In this document: one piece after another, positions 1 to 11,225 of the stretch | Layout: the number at the start of each line of letters is the position of its first letter | How positions within the stretch are numbered: position 1 is the first letter of the stretch | Source of the DNA: Ailurus styani | Lineage: Eukaryota; Chordata; Mammalia; Carnivora; Ailuridae | DNA length: 64,000 nucleotides | NCBI GenBank assembly: GCA_002007465.1 | Contig: LNAC01000336.1 | Location: 446,447-510,446, forward strand | Direction: 5' to 3' | Position numbers and translations under genes: made by a program | The notes under the pieces: generated by a model | The model's database searches: none | The model's input: only the letters and a program-made list of their open reading frames with translations | Told to the model about the DNA's origin: nothing

Positions 1-701
1 AATTAAAGAAAAATTTTAAAAATTCATGGAAACGAATGAAATGAAAGAACAACTGTTAAAATTCATTGGAACAGAGCAAAGGTGGTCCAGAAAGGAAAGT
101 ATATAGCAATACAAGCCTCTCTCAAGAAACAAGAAAGGTCTCAAGTACACAACCCAACCCTCAACCTAAAGGAGCTAGAGAAAGAACAGCAAAGAAAGCT
201 TAAGCCCAGCAGGAGAAGAGAAATAATAAAGATCAGAGCAGAAATTGATGAAATAGAAACCAAAAGAACATTAGAACAAATCGATGAAACTAGGAGCTGG
301 TTCTTTGAAAGAATTAATAAGACTGATAAACCCCTAGCCAGACTTATCCAAAAGAAAATAGAAATGACCCAAATTAATAAAATCAAAATGAAAGAGGAGA
401 GATCATAACCAACACCAAAGAAATACAAACGATTATAAGAATATATTATGAGCAACTCTACACCAGCAAATTTGACAATCTGGAAGAAATGGATGCATTC
501 CTAGAGACATATAAACTACCAAAACTGAACCAGGACAAAATAGAAAACCCATAACAGACCCATAACCAGTAAGGAAATTGAAGCAATCATCACAAATCTC
601 CAACAAACAAGAGCCCAGGGCCAGATAGCTTCCCAGGGGAATTCTACCAAACATTTAAAGAAGAATTAATACCTATTCTGAAGCTGTTCCAAAAAATAGA
701 A

Positions 702-1310
702 ATGGAAGGAAAACTTCCAAACTCATTTTATGAGGCCAGCATTACCTTGATCCTAAAACCAGACAAAGACTGCATCAAAAAGGAGAATTATAGACCAATA
801 TCCTTGCTGAGCACGGATACAAAAATTCTCACCAAAATACTAGTGAATAGGATCCAACAGTACATTGAAAGGATTATTCATCATGACCAAGTAGGATTTA
901 TTCCTGGGCTGCAAGATTGGTTCAACATCTGGAAATCAATCAACGTGATACAATACATTAATAAAAGAACAAGAACCATATGATACTCTCAATAGATGCT
1001 GAAAAAGCATTTGACAAAAGTACAGCATCCTTTCTTGATCAAAACTCTTCACAGTGTAGGCACAGAGGGTACATACCTCAATATCTTCAAAGCTAACTAT
1101 GAAAAACCCACAGCAAATATCATTTTCAGTGGGGAAAAACTGAAAGCTTTTCCTCTAAGGTTAGGAATGTGGCAGGGATGTCCACTATCACCACTGCTTT
1201 CAACATAGTACTAGAAGTCCTAGCCTCAGCAATCAAACAAAAAGAAATAAAAGGCATCCAAATCGGCAAAGAAGTCAAACTCTGACTCTTTGCAGGTGAT
1301 ATAGTGCGTT
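702..1310 (+). pseudogene. L1 ORF2 reverse-transcriptase core, inactivated
   Basis: This is the catalytic heart of the left-edge L1. An open stretch from 702 to 983 gives the N-terminal RT motifs. A frameshift near 1016, just after the DAEKAFDK motif, moves the frame into 996-1208, which carries the GMWQGCPLSPLL motif. The metal-binding FADD box lies at 1289-1300 but reads Phe-Ala-Gly-Asp: the first of its two catalytic aspartates is glycine. An in-frame TGA sits at 1283-1285, one codon before this box. Either the substitution or the stop alone would abolish activity. Confidence 0.9.
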
Positions 1311-2859
1311 ATGTGGAAAACCCAAAAGACTCCACTCCAAAACTGCTAGAATTCATATAGAAATTCAGTCAAGTGTCAGGATATAAAATGAGTGCACAGA
1401 AATCAGTTGTATTTCTATATACCAAGAAGACAGAAGAAAGAGAAATTAAGGAGTCGATCCCATTTACAATTGCACCCAAAACCATAAGATATCTAGGAAT
1501 AAACCAAACCAAAGAGGCAAAGAATATATACTCAGAAAACTATAAAGTCATCATGAAAGAAATTGAGGAAGACACAAAGAAATGGAAAAATATTCCATGG
1601 TCATGGGTTGGAAGAAAAAATATTGTGAAAATGTCTATGCTACCTAGAGAAATCTACACATTTAATGCAATCCCTATCAAAATACCATCAATATTTTTTC
1701 AAAGAAATGGAATGAATAATCCTAAAATTTATATGGAAGCAGAATAGACCCCGAATAGCCAGAGGAATGTTGAAAAAGAAAATGAAAGTTGGTGGCATCA
1801 CAATTCCAGACTTCAAGCTCTATTATAAAGCTGTACTCATCAAGACAGTATAATACTGGCACAAAAACAGACACATAGATCAATGGAATAGAATAGGGAG
1901 CCCAGAAATGGACCCTCAACTCTATGGTCAACTAATTTTCGACAAAGCAGGAAAGAATGTCCAATGGAAAAAGACAGCCTCTTCAACCAATGGTGTTGGA
2001 AAAATTAGATAGCCACATGCAGAGGAATGAAACTGGGCCATTTCCTTACACCACACACAAAAATAGACTTAAAATGGATGAAAGACCTCAATGTGAGACA
2101 GGAATCCATCCAAATCCTTGAGGAGAACACAGGCAGCAACCTCTTCGACCTCAGCCTCAGCAACTTCTTCCTAGGAACATCACCGAAAGCAAGGGAAGCA
2201 AAGGCAAAAATGAACTATTGGTTCTTCATCAAGATCAAAAGCTTTTGCACAGCAAAGGAAACAGTCAACAAAACCAAAAGACAACTGACAGAATGGGAGA
2301 AGATATTTTCAAATGACATACCAGATAAAGGGCTAGTATCCAAAATCTATAAAGAACTTACCAAACTCAACACCTGAATAATAAATAACCCAGTCAAGAA
2401 ATGGACAGAAGACATGAACAGACATTTCTCCAAAGAAGACATCCATGTGGCCAACAGACACATGAGAAAGTGCTCAACATCACTCAACATCAGGGAAATA
2501 CAAATCAAAACCACAGTGAGATACTATCTTGCACCGGTCAGAATGGCTAAAATTAACAAGTCAGGAAACGACAGATGTTGATAAGGATGTGGAGAAAGGG
2601 GAACCCTCCTACACTGTTGGTAGGAATGCAAGCTGGTGCAGCCACTCTGGAAAACAGTATGGACGTTCCTCAAAAAATTGAAAATAGAGCTACCCTATGA
2701 CCCAGCAATCTCACTACTGGGTATTTACCCTAAAGATATGAATGTAGTGATCTAAAGGGGCATGTGCGCCTGAATGCTTATAGCGGCAATGTCCACAATA
2801 GCCAAACTATGGAAAGAACCTAGCTGTCCATCAACAGATGAATGGACAAAGAACATATG

Positions 2860-2861
<2 letters not shown>

Positions 2862-2894
<33 letters not shown>
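2862..2894. repeat. (AC)n microsatellite inside L1 ORF2 3' end
   Basis: An uninterrupted run of about 16 AC units lies between 'gaacatatgat' and 'aatggaatactatgcagcc'. Both flanks are standard L1 ORF2 3' sequence. The repeat probably grew from the short TATATACA-type stretch that L1 carries at this site. It is likely to be length-variable. Confidence 0.93.
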
Positions 2895-2896
<2 letters not shown>

Positions 2897-3290
2897 GGAA
2901 TACTATGCAGCCATCAAAAGAAACAAAATCTTGCCATTTGCAATGACATGGATGGATCGAGAGGGTAAGTGAAATAAGTCAATAAGAGAAAGACAGTTAC
3001 AATATGATCTCTCTGATATGAGGAATTTGAGGGGCAGGGCAGGGGGTTGTGGTGGTTAGGGAGGGAAAAAATGAAACAAGATGGGATCAGGAAGGAGACA
3101 AACCATAAAAGACTCTTAATCTCATGAAACCAACTAAGGGTTACTGGGGGGTGGGAGGGTAGGGATAGGGTGACTGGGTTATGGACATTGGGGAGGGTTT
3201 GTGCTATGGTGTGTGCTGTGAAATATGTAAGCCTGATGATTCACAGACCTGTACCCCTGGGGCAAATAAAAAAATTAAACAAAATAAAAA

Positions 3291-6120
3291 CACTTAGGTC
3301 TGTTTCTTCCGGTCTTTATTTCCTTAGGAAGTCTCTTATGTCATGGAAAACTTATATTAAATAAGTTTGTATGCTTTTTTCCTATTTTTTATCTTTGTCA
3401 GTTTAATTTTCAGACTAAGGCAGAGACCCTAGGAAGGTCAAAGAATACTTTTTCCTTCCCTACAGAACCTAACACTAAATTTGCTTACATTAAATTCATA
3501 AGCACTGGCCTTCAACAAAAGTGGATTGAGGGAGGGAAAAGGTAGGGTAGTTGGAAGGATGTTTGTCTTTACCTTTGGGATGCTCTTTATATATGCTGCT
3601 GCCACACACCAGGACTAGGGTCACCTTGGAGAGCCATGGGTCTGGGCAAAGGATCAGAAGAGAGCAGACATGTATATTTAAAATGCTCCTCTGGTTTGAC
3701 ATGACTTATCCTCTGAAAAGAGCCACATCTCTACACAGCATAAAGAAGTCCTGTTTTTTAATACACTTTAAATATCTACTCATCCAAGGAATAGTAAAAT
3801 TGTTTTTTTAGACCCCTTCTGTGCAAGGCAAAGAGTAAATACTGGTGTTTTCTTAATAAATATTTATGTGCATGTAAATAAGTAAAAGTCTTTAAAACTC
3901 CTGATATTTATGAACTGATCATAAAGTTTGAGGCAGAACCGACATCTCTGACTCCCTGAGAAAAACAGATCGAAAGGAAATCAATGCAAACCAAAGTAAC
4001 GGAAGGTAGCTCTTTGTGTATGCTTGGAATAAATGAGAGAAGCAGAGCAATAGCATTGACAAACAATTTAAGGTATGAATATCAGGGATATAAACTGAAG
4101 GATGAGAAAATAGTTTATTTTCTAGATCTTAGGCATGGCAAGCTAAGGTATTAACAGTGGCAGACTACTGTAGTTAGCCCATATGGAGATAAACCAACTG
4201 AAATAAGTCCTTTTTTAAGCAAATTAGTGCAAGGTCTGTGCCGTATGCTTGATGAATAAAATCAGATACAGTCCCTGCCCTCAATGAATCTATATTCACT
4301 GTGTAGAACACATAGTAATTAATTATTCGATTTAACATAAAATAACAATGATTGCTATGAAAGATAATTGATTGAAGTTTTAATGAATCCAACATTTGAA
4401 TATATCCTATCAATTAAGGCAGAGAAATGAGCCTGAAGTAGTAATAATTGAGTAGATGAGGACAGAAAGGTTGGCATTAACTAGATTTCCCATGTCTATC
4501 TCTGTCATGTGGAAGCTGGATTAGTCCTCTGTTGTATTCTTAAATAATTATTTTAAAATACAGGAAAATACCTCCTTTCAGTTTATTTGATTTTTCTGTA
4601 AGTTCTTAAGGCTACATAAAAGAGTTTGTGGAAAATCTTGGACCTGGCATGCATGAGAAAGTAATGGAATTGACAATTTTACCAATGCTGTGAAAAGCAA
4701 TTAATCATAGGAGCCAGTAGATTAGCACTTCCTTTAAACAAAGTTAAAAAGATATTTCCAAGTCCATAGAACTTAAGAGAAAGAAAGAAATTCAGACCAT
4801 TTACAAAATGTTTTCTTTTCTTTAAGTATCGATTCAGGACTAATTCTGTTTCAATATCTACATATTTAAATGGTAAACTCAGTGAAGTTGATTTTACTTT
4901 ACTCCTTTTTCTAACTGCATGGGTGACTTAGCTGCATCATTTTCTCAGACACTATCTAATAATTTGACTGTAGGGCAGAAATCACTAAGAGGCCAGAAAA
5001 AGGATTTTCCCCCCCTTTCCTTGGAGAGTAGCGTGTTCTCTCCCTGCCCTACAAATTGACAACATCATTCCATTGTCTGTGAAAAGCCTCGACCTGAGCC
5101 CAGAAGACAAAGCACAGAAACACCACAATTCCATCTTTTCCCTAGACAGTTTCTATGTGGTGCAGAGACATATGGTCAGTCACTTAACAAGACATTTTCT
5201 CTACATAGAATCAAGTGTTCAAATTGACTAAGATTTTTTTATTAACTGAACCAAATGACTAATTGGACACAATGGAGATACAGCCTTATTCCGTTTGTTC
5301 ATTTTTAAATATCAATATTAGCATAAAATAGAAGGAAATCAGATTTCTAAGTAGATGTCATTTTCCCACAAGCAAACAGTTTTTAAATGAGAGGCTCGGA
5401 ATAGATTCTGAAATTTCATGATCTTTGACCTGTAATGATAGAAACACAAGCACAACCATGACCATATATGTGTTTTTCTTCTAAGTTTAGATGCCAAAGT
5501 ATGACAGCAGAGACTGAAACTTAAAAATTGTATTAGCTTTTGAGTACTTAGCATGTTCCTTATTTATGTTTTTCTCATTGCAAAAGAAACAAGTAGAAAA
5601 AGATATTTTTGTTGAGAAGATCAACTATGGTAAGTCAGAATAGGCAAGATTACACTGTAATGATACACACGGTAAATCTCAGTGGTACAGAGTGACAAAT
5701 TTATTATCTACAAATATTTATCACAGATTACCTGAGAACTTTGCTTATTGTAGTCACTTAGGGACACTACCTATTCAAATAGCTACCATCTTTAATAAGG
5801 TCAGTCACCATGCTCAAGGAAAAAAAAAGAGAGAGAGCGCTCTGGAGAGCCTCACAGTAGCAATCAAATGCTTTTTGGATTATAAGTGAAACATATCATC
5901 CCACTTAAAATTCACCGGTTAGAACCAATCATATGGCTCCATTCAAGCATAACGAAACTGTTCAGAAGGCAAAGATCCGAGTATATTTTGTATATAGTAT
6001 TAATCATTACCATACCCTCTTATAGAAAACTGATAGATTTCTAATAGGCATTGATGAATTTCCTCTTTGGTCAATTTCCCAAAACTAGTTTCCGGACAGA
6101 AGAGACCTAATACAACCTAA
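3291..6120. other. No gene seen; AT-rich sequence with one L2 relic
   Basis: I see no gene, no intact repeat and no long open frame in this stretch. The short open frames at 3496-3811 overlap on both strands and resemble no protein family. A poor L2 relic lies at about 4205-4330. A short C run (5010-5016) and an A/GA-rich patch (5820-5840) are local low-complexity sequence. Confidence 0.6.
4205..4330 (-). repeat. L2 (LINE2) 3'-end relic
   Basis: The wording 'cagtccctgccctcaatgaatctatattcac' is split here as 'cagtccctgccctcaa' followed by a decayed tail. It matches the reverse complement of the L2 3' end that I know. The order (decayed 'gtgc..aggtctgtgcc', then 'aatcagatacagtccctgccc', then 'aacacatagtaat') fits an ancient minus-strand copy. 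Family assignment is by memory only. Confidence 0.5.
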
Positions 6121-6122
6121 GC

Positions 6123-6196
<74 letters not shown>
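6121..6196. repeat. (GC)n-(CA)n compound microsatellite
   Basis: A short GCGCGTGCGCGCGCGC block runs directly into about 30 CA units. All of it is strictly alternating purine and pyrimidine. Such tracts are well known to adopt left-handed Z-DNA under torsional stress, and GC steps favour it more than CA steps. The CpG-containing head is unusual in this AT-rich, CpG-poor region. Confidence 0.95.
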
Positions 6197-6198
<2 letters not shown>

Positions 6199-6534
6199 TA
6201 TACTTTCTTTTCTTCTTCCTAATGCTACTCACTAGAGAAATAAGTATAACATTTACGGCAATAAGTTGATGTGATGAGAACATGAGAGATGCCTTAAAGG
6301 CTCAAAGGTAGTCTCAGCTTACTTTGGTAAGGAAAATGAACAGCTGCCAGCATGCTGACTTTTTGGGTATACTGTAAAACAGAGTAGAAGGAGTGAACAG
6401 AGAAGTGTGGATTCTGAAGAAAGGTTTTTCCAGGTCTTAGGAAAATGTAAGGATATGGACAATTGGAAAAGAGAAAATCAAAAAGGGAAAAAGGAACTGA
6501 AGATAAGGATAGATAATTTTTATTAGATTATTTC

Positions 6535-6660
6535 ACTCATTCAACAATATTTTACTGGTCCATTGATAGGTGCTAGCCCCATAGTTGGCTCTGGTTGTGG
6601 GATATATAAGATGAACCCAGTCTTGTCTTCATGGAGCTCACTGGTTCATGGAAGAGATGC
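6535..6660 (-). repeat. L2 (LINE2) 3'-end relic
   Basis: The sequence 'tcactcattcaacaatattttactgg', then 'taggtgctagccc', then 'gtcttgtcttcatggagctca' follows the reverse complement of the L2 3' terminus. That consensus reads caacaaatatttattgagc, gtgccaggcactg and ccctgccctcatggagc in order. Divergence is high, as expected for an element active before placental mammals diverged. Confidence 0.65.
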
Positions 6661-6789
6661 CAACATAATCATGATAATCTTTAACCTTGAGTACTTACGA
6701 CAGGCTCACTCTGTTTTCGTTAAAAATTATACAAGGAAGTAGAAAATTCCAGTTTTAAGCGATTCTTATCAAATACCTTATTTAATTCT

Positions 6790-6930
6790 CAAAACTAACA
6801 ACCTTATGAGGTAGTACTATTATCATGCCCATTTATAGAGAAGGGTGTTGAAAGCTCAGAGAGGATTAGTAATTTGATGTAAGTTCCAGAGTCTAGATTA
6901 AAATCTAAGGGTGTTGACCCTATATCCCAC
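6790..6930 (-). repeat. MIR SINE relic
   Basis: 'ttctcaaaactaacaaccttatgaggtagtactattatcatgcccatttatagagaag' is represented here in pieces and matches the reverse complement of the MIR core ('ccctatgaggtag', 'tattatcatccccattt', 'gctcagagagg'). It continues into a decayed tRNA-derived part near 6900-6930. Confidence 0.7.
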
Positions 6931-7235
6931 ACTCTCAATTATTGATTACAAAAAAAAAGATAGCACACATAAAGCCCTATGCAGGAATTAAGTGTGATGA
7001 GAAGCCACAGGGAGGAGATTAAGAAGAGAAGTGATATTATCAGAATCACATTTTCAGAAAGATCAATAGGTATGCGAATAGACCACAGGGAGTCTATGGT
7101 AGAAAAAAAGGAAAGTGGGAATCTATTAAGTATTTCAAAAATATATGATAGCAGTTCAGGATGATGGTAGAAAAGGTGGTCGAAAATGGTCAGATTTGAC
7201 TTTGAAGGTATTGCCCCTGGGTTGCATGTGATTTT

Positions 7236-7480
7236 TATTTTTTTTGAGGATATATATTTTTTAAAGATTTTTTGAGGATATATTTTTTTTAAAGATTTTA
7301 TTTATTTATTTCACAGAGGGAGAGAGATCACAAGGAGGCAGAGAGGCAGGCAGAGAGAGAGGGGGAAGCAGGCTCCCTGCTGAGCAGAGAGCCTGATGTG
7401 GGCCTCGATCCCAGGACCCTGAGATCATAACCTGAGCCGAAAGCAGAGGCTTTAACCCACTGAGCCACCCAGGCGCCCGA
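7236..7480 (-). mobile_element. Can-SINE, mustelid type, with 14-bp target duplication
   Basis: The tRNA-derived head is at the right end ('ccacccaggcgcccg', 7465-7480) and the T-rich tail at the left, so the copy lies on the minus strand. It is flanked by a perfect 14-bp duplication, TTGCATGTGATTTT, at 7222-7235 and 7481-7494. The body has the internal pol III promoter boxes of the tRNA-like head, but no independent RNA gene is implied. The tail contains an imperfect tandem copy of about 32 bp ('ttgaggatatat' and 'aaagatttt' twice, 7241-7302). That probably arose after insertion. Confidence 0.95.
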
Positions 7481-7494
7481 TTGCATGTGATTTT

Positions 7495-8780
7495 AAAGAA
7501 AAACTAGGGATTGTTCCTAATTTTGTGGTCTGGTTAATTGGGTGAACAATGTACTATTCACCCAGCGTTACTTACTGAAATGAAAAAGCATGGAAGGAAA
7601 ATTTTTAGGGGTAGGAAAAATACATATGTTGTTTGTAAATCTTTAAGTTTGAGATGCCTTATTAAATATTCTAATGGAGAAGAGATGCTAGTCTGGCAGT
7701 TGAAAATACACATCTAGGTTCCAAAGTAAAGAAAAATAAGGCTGGAGACAAAATTTTAAGATTCAAAGGTAGGTAGATAGTGTTTAAGCCATGGTCCTGC
7801 TTGTTTGAGTCTAAATAAATCCCTGGGACTTTCCACATTTGCATGTCAGGAAAGGGAAGAGAACCAGTAAAGGAGACTTGTAAACAGTGGCCAATAAAAT
7901 AATGAGATAACCTGGGGAATGTGGGAACCTAGAAGCCAAATGAGGGATGCTTCAAGTTTCAGGGGAAAAACAAAAACTGTGATCATTAGCACATGTTACT
8001 TATAAGTCAAGTAAGATAGTATTGAGAGCTAAGCATGGATTCAGTCCAGTTATGATGGAATTCTTTGGCAATATTTATATTATCATTTAGTTAGAGGTCA
8101 TCCATCATTTCTGATTTGTTGGAGATTTCAGAAATAAAGCCTTATTCAGTAGTCTTAATCTGTGGAATGTAGTACTAACAAAAAATTGAATTTTCACCAT
8201 TTACCCCATCAAAGAGGCTGGCAAAGTAGAAAAGAAGGTATTCTCCTAGATCTATATCCTTGCCAGAAGGAATGCCTGGTTATTATATGAACACTATAAG
8301 ATGAAGTTCATTACAAACATAGAAAGCTAGAATCTAGAAATAATAGCAAGTTCTAGTGTAGTATTCAGACATTAAAATAGAATTATTATAGGAAGCATAA
8401 ATTATATCGTCCTTAAGTACAAAATAATCATAGATGGACAAAACATATTCTATAAAATGATCTCCAGTACATAAAGAACAGTGGCCCTATTCTAACTCCA
8501 ACTTTACTTTTTCTTTTATTGATCTTCATTGCAAATTGGTTTTCAGGAAAACATTTTTAGGTCTGTCCTACAGTGACCATCAGGAACTTTGCTATTCAAA
8601 GGCCTCATGTTGTCTGTGGCTGGCTGCTGTGCTTTTAAGAGCAAAGGCACAGAGAGGGACTGATGTATACATGAATTCTAAAATGCTATCATTAAGCCCC
8701 TTAGTTAATTAGGTCTGGACTGCTCCCTTCAGCAGTAAAAGCAGGAATTATATGCTCATTTTCTCTCTCATAGTGTCACC
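7495..8780. other. No gene seen; probably unique sequence
   Basis: I recognise no gene or repeat family. The only motif worth naming is the kappaB/octamer pair at 7825-7844, listed separately. Confidence 0.5.
7825..7844 (+). promoter_or_regulatory. Candidate composite site: NF-kappaB consensus next to an octamer
   Basis: GGGACTTTCC (7825-7834) is the exact kappaB decamer of the immunoglobulin kappa intronic enhancer. Two bases later, ATTTGCAT (7837-7844) is the exact POU/Oct octamer. Both are visible directly. Function is inferred only from these motifs. No promoter, TATA box or transcript evidence is visible nearby, so it would be a distal element if real. Confidence 0.3.
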
Positions 8781-8834
8781 AAAAAAAAAAAAAAAAAAAN
8801 NNNNNNNNNNNNNNNCAAAAAAAAAAAAAAAAAA
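8781..8834. other. Assembly gap (16 N) inside a poly-A tract
   Basis: A run of 19 A (8781-8799) is followed by N at 8800-8815, then C and about 18 more A. Sequencing or assembly evidently failed in a homopolymer. A retroposon tail or a whole SINE may be missing here, so the true length is unknown. Confidence 0.9.
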
Positions 8835-9643
8835 AATCTTTACAGAAAATATGGCAGCTCCAGATGGTGAGTTTCTGTCAATTAAGAGAACAGATAATTT
8901 TAGTTAACCCTTGGAAATCCCACTGACAGTCATTTTTCCTCTTCTCTTCATCTGTAAACTCTGTAAAATGTCCTCACATGTGATCACTAATGATTACTTG
9001 TACACAAATATCTATTGGACTTTCCACAATGATCTTTTTCTAAAATATACAGACATAGATCAAAAATGACACTTAGGAAAGACCAAGAGATTTTCTTGGT
9101 GAACACTTTAAATGTATTTGGAAGTAAAAATGACAACACCCATACATGGAGTTAGCTCACATTTGTAGAAGCTGTTCTGTTGCAAGGCTTCCCTCACCAC
9201 ACCATGTCAGTGACTCTCCAGTCACCATCCCCAACTTTATTGTCTTCCCCTTGATGTCTACATCCCTTTCCCTTGAGTCCTAGAGGCTACAGCCTGCACA
9301 TAAACATTCCAAATGTCTAAGTCTGAATAGCTAATTTCTCATTTCATGTATTTCCTTTCATCATTTCTTGGGAATCTTAAAGCTTTTGAGCACTTCCACC
9401 CGAAAATGGACAAAGCACATACACACAAAGAGGCAGTATATTTGACTGTAAGTCACAGCACTGAAAAAAAAAAAAATGCCTGGGACAAGACATCCATTTT
9501 GATTCATTAAACTCCCTGATTCATTCGACTTCTCTGTGTAACTCCTTCAAGAAATATTAACACAAACCATACACGTTGTAAAAATAAGAAGTTTGACTAA
9601 GTTCTTTCTGGATTCCAAAGAACAAATTAAAGAATAAGTTAAT
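8835..9643. other. No gene or clear repeat seen
   Basis: The DNA is AT-rich with a slightly C-rich part at 9170-9320. I recognise no family, open frame or RNA gene. Confidence 0.5.
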
Positions 9644-9657
9644 AAAGTAATAGAGCA

Positions 9658-9850
9658 GGGCGCCTGGGTGGCTCAGTGGGTTAAAGCCTCTGCTTTCGGC
9701 TCAGGTCATGATCTCAGCGTCCTGGGATTGAGGCCCGCATCGGGCTCTCTGTTCAGCAGGGAGCCTGCTTCCTCCTCTCCCTGTCTCTCTGCCTACTTGT
9801 AATCTCTCTCTCTGTGTCAAATAAATAAATAAAATCTTTAAAAAAAAAAA
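9658..9850 (+). mobile_element. Can-SINE, mustelid type, with 14-bp target duplication
   Basis: The copy starts with the tRNA-derived head 'gcgcctgggtggctcagtgg', runs through 'ggctcaggtcatgatctc' and a CT-rich stretch, and ends with AATAAA repeats and poly-A. The duplication AAAGTAATAGAGCA is perfect at 9644-9657 and 9851-9864. Low divergence and an intact duplication point to a recent insertion, on the mustelid lineage judging by the head variant. Confidence 0.96.
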
Positions 9851-9864
9851 AAAGTAATAGAGCA

Positions 9865-10249
9865 TTTATTTTTGAAAATTTGCAATTGTAAATTCATCCT
9901 CTACCTTTTCGAGTTGCAAATCTACAACACAGGAATGTTTTCCTTAAGGTCCTGGGAGCCATCCCTTTGAAACATAATCACTATAAAGGGTAGGACCCCT
10001 GTCCCCCATCTCAGTGGAAGGGTAGGAGCCAGACTTCAGTAGTAAACAAATAGCAAACACAGATGGCCTAATCACACTGAGCAAATAGCCTCCACCATCC
10101 TCCAGGTTGGTTGTTTTGTTTCTGTTTTTTTTTCCCCCATTACCTTATCCCCATGTTTTAAAACCGTCCCACCTTTTGTTTCCAGGGAATTAAATTCAGT
10201 CCCTTATTGCCATATCTTGACCCCTATTGCAGTGGTCTTGGATACAGTC
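9865..10249. other. No gene seen
   Basis: This is an unrecognised single-copy-like stretch between two SINEs, with a T/C-rich patch at 10120-10140. Confidence 0.45.
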
Positions 10250-10263
10250 TCCTTTCCATTTTT

Positions 10264-10457
10264 TTTTTCAAGATTTTACTTATTTGACACACAGAGAGTG
10301 AGATCACAAGTACCCAGAGAGGCAGGTAGAGAGAGAGGAGGAAGCAGGGTCCCTGATGAGCAGAAAGCCTGATGCAGAACTCGATCCCAGGACCCTGAGA
10401 TCATGACCTGAGCTGAAGGCAGAGGTTTTAACCCACTGAGCCACCCAGGTGCCCCCT
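10264..10457 (-). mobile_element. Can-SINE with 14-bp target duplication
   Basis: Minus-strand copy with its head at the right ('gagccacccaggtgccc') and T-rich tail at the left. The flanking duplication TCCTTTCCATTTTT is perfect at 10250-10263 and 10458-10471. The tail motif AATAAA is degraded. Confidence 0.95.
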
Positions 10458-10782
10458 TCCTTTCCATTTTTAACAAGTATCTAGTGCAATTTTTCTTTCA
10501 GAGTATTACAGTAGGGGCTGAGAAAGATGTGGAAAAATAAATACTGTTATCAACCTACAGAGTTTTATAATTTAGTAAATAAAAATACACTAAAGAATTA
10601 ATGAAAAAGAGGAATGGAGGTTCTATGAAAGAAGAAGTTAATATGATTTGAAAATAGTCTGTAAATGAAATCATTACTTAATGCCTATGTGAACCCAAAG
10701 GTAATATTGTCCAAAGGGCATCTCTGTCTTTGCCATTGACTACTCTTTAATTTAAGCAGGTTACTTAATAATATTTGTGCAT

Positions 10783-10974
10783 TTTTGGGGTGCCTGGGTG
10801 GCTTAGTCGGTTGAGTTGCCAACTCTTGATTTTGTCTCAGGTTGTGATCAGGGTCCTGGGATAGAGCCCCACATTGGGCTCTGAGCAGAGAGTCTGGCTA
10901 AGGATTTTCTGTGTCTCTCTCCCTTTGCCCCTCCCCCCACCTGCACACTCTAAATAAATAAATAAATCTTTAAA
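10783..10974 (+). mobile_element. Older Can-SINE subfamily with imperfect target duplication
   Basis: The head reads 'gtgcctgggtggcttagtcg' followed by 'gttgag', the wider carnivore form rather than the mustelid 'ttaaagcc' form. The tail is (AAAT)n. The duplication AATATTTGTGCAT / AATATCTGTGCAT (10770-10782 and 10975-10987) has one mismatch. Both points indicate greater age than the neighbouring SINEs. Confidence 0.92.
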
Positions 10975-11044
10975 AATATCTGTGCATCCTTTATCTATGA
11001 AATAGGGAGAGTAGCTGATTTACCTATGTTATGACACTTAAAAA

Positions 11045-11225
11045 TAGCCAATAATTATTGAGCACTTAGGATGGGGCAGGTGTTATGCTCTAAAATGCTT
11101 TACCTATACAAATCATCTGATTCTCACAATTTCGGGTATAACTATTTTCATCCTTATTTTACAGGGGAGAAAACTGAGGCACAAAGATAATGTCTTGATC
11201 AAATTATCATCTCATAAATGGCTGT
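11045..11225 (-). repeat. MIR SINE relic
   Basis: The order 'tattgagcactta', 'gattctcacaatttc', 'cttattttacaggggagaaaactgaggcacaaag' (read in pieces) follows the reverse complement of MIR, including the core 'ttttacagatgaggaaactgagg' wording. 'ctgaggcacaaagat' is especially clear. Confidence 0.75.

Larger units (their letters stand above)
1..3290 (+). mobile_element. Carnivore L1 retrotransposon, 3' part (ORF2 from after the endonuclease domain to the 3' UTR), runs off left edge
   Basis: The segment translates in pieces as LINE-1 ORF2, the protein that nicks target DNA and reverse-transcribes L1 RNA. Position 82-408 is the region between endonuclease and reverse transcriptase (RT). 702-983 holds the first RT motifs ([10 protein letters not shown], then [16 protein letters not shown]). 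The DAEKAFDK motif lies near 985-1015, the QGCPLSPLL motif near 1170-1200, the thumb at 1373-1747 and the C-terminal region at 2027-3000. The 3' UTR follows, ending in an A-rich tail near 3265-3290. The frame is broken many times by stops and shifts, and the RT active site is altered, so the copy is dead. No 5' end or target duplication can be seen because the element continues outside the window. The same 3' UTR wording recurs at 27806-27984, which shows a common subfamily. Confidence 0.93.

Noticed and set aside
6121..6196. CpG island
   Set aside because: Only a handful of CpGs in a 16-base head of a microsatellite.
9658..9730. tRNA-like gene with pol III boxes
   Set aside because: It is the head of a Can-SINE, present at about 15 places here with a SINE tail and target duplications. 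It does not fold as a complete tRNA.
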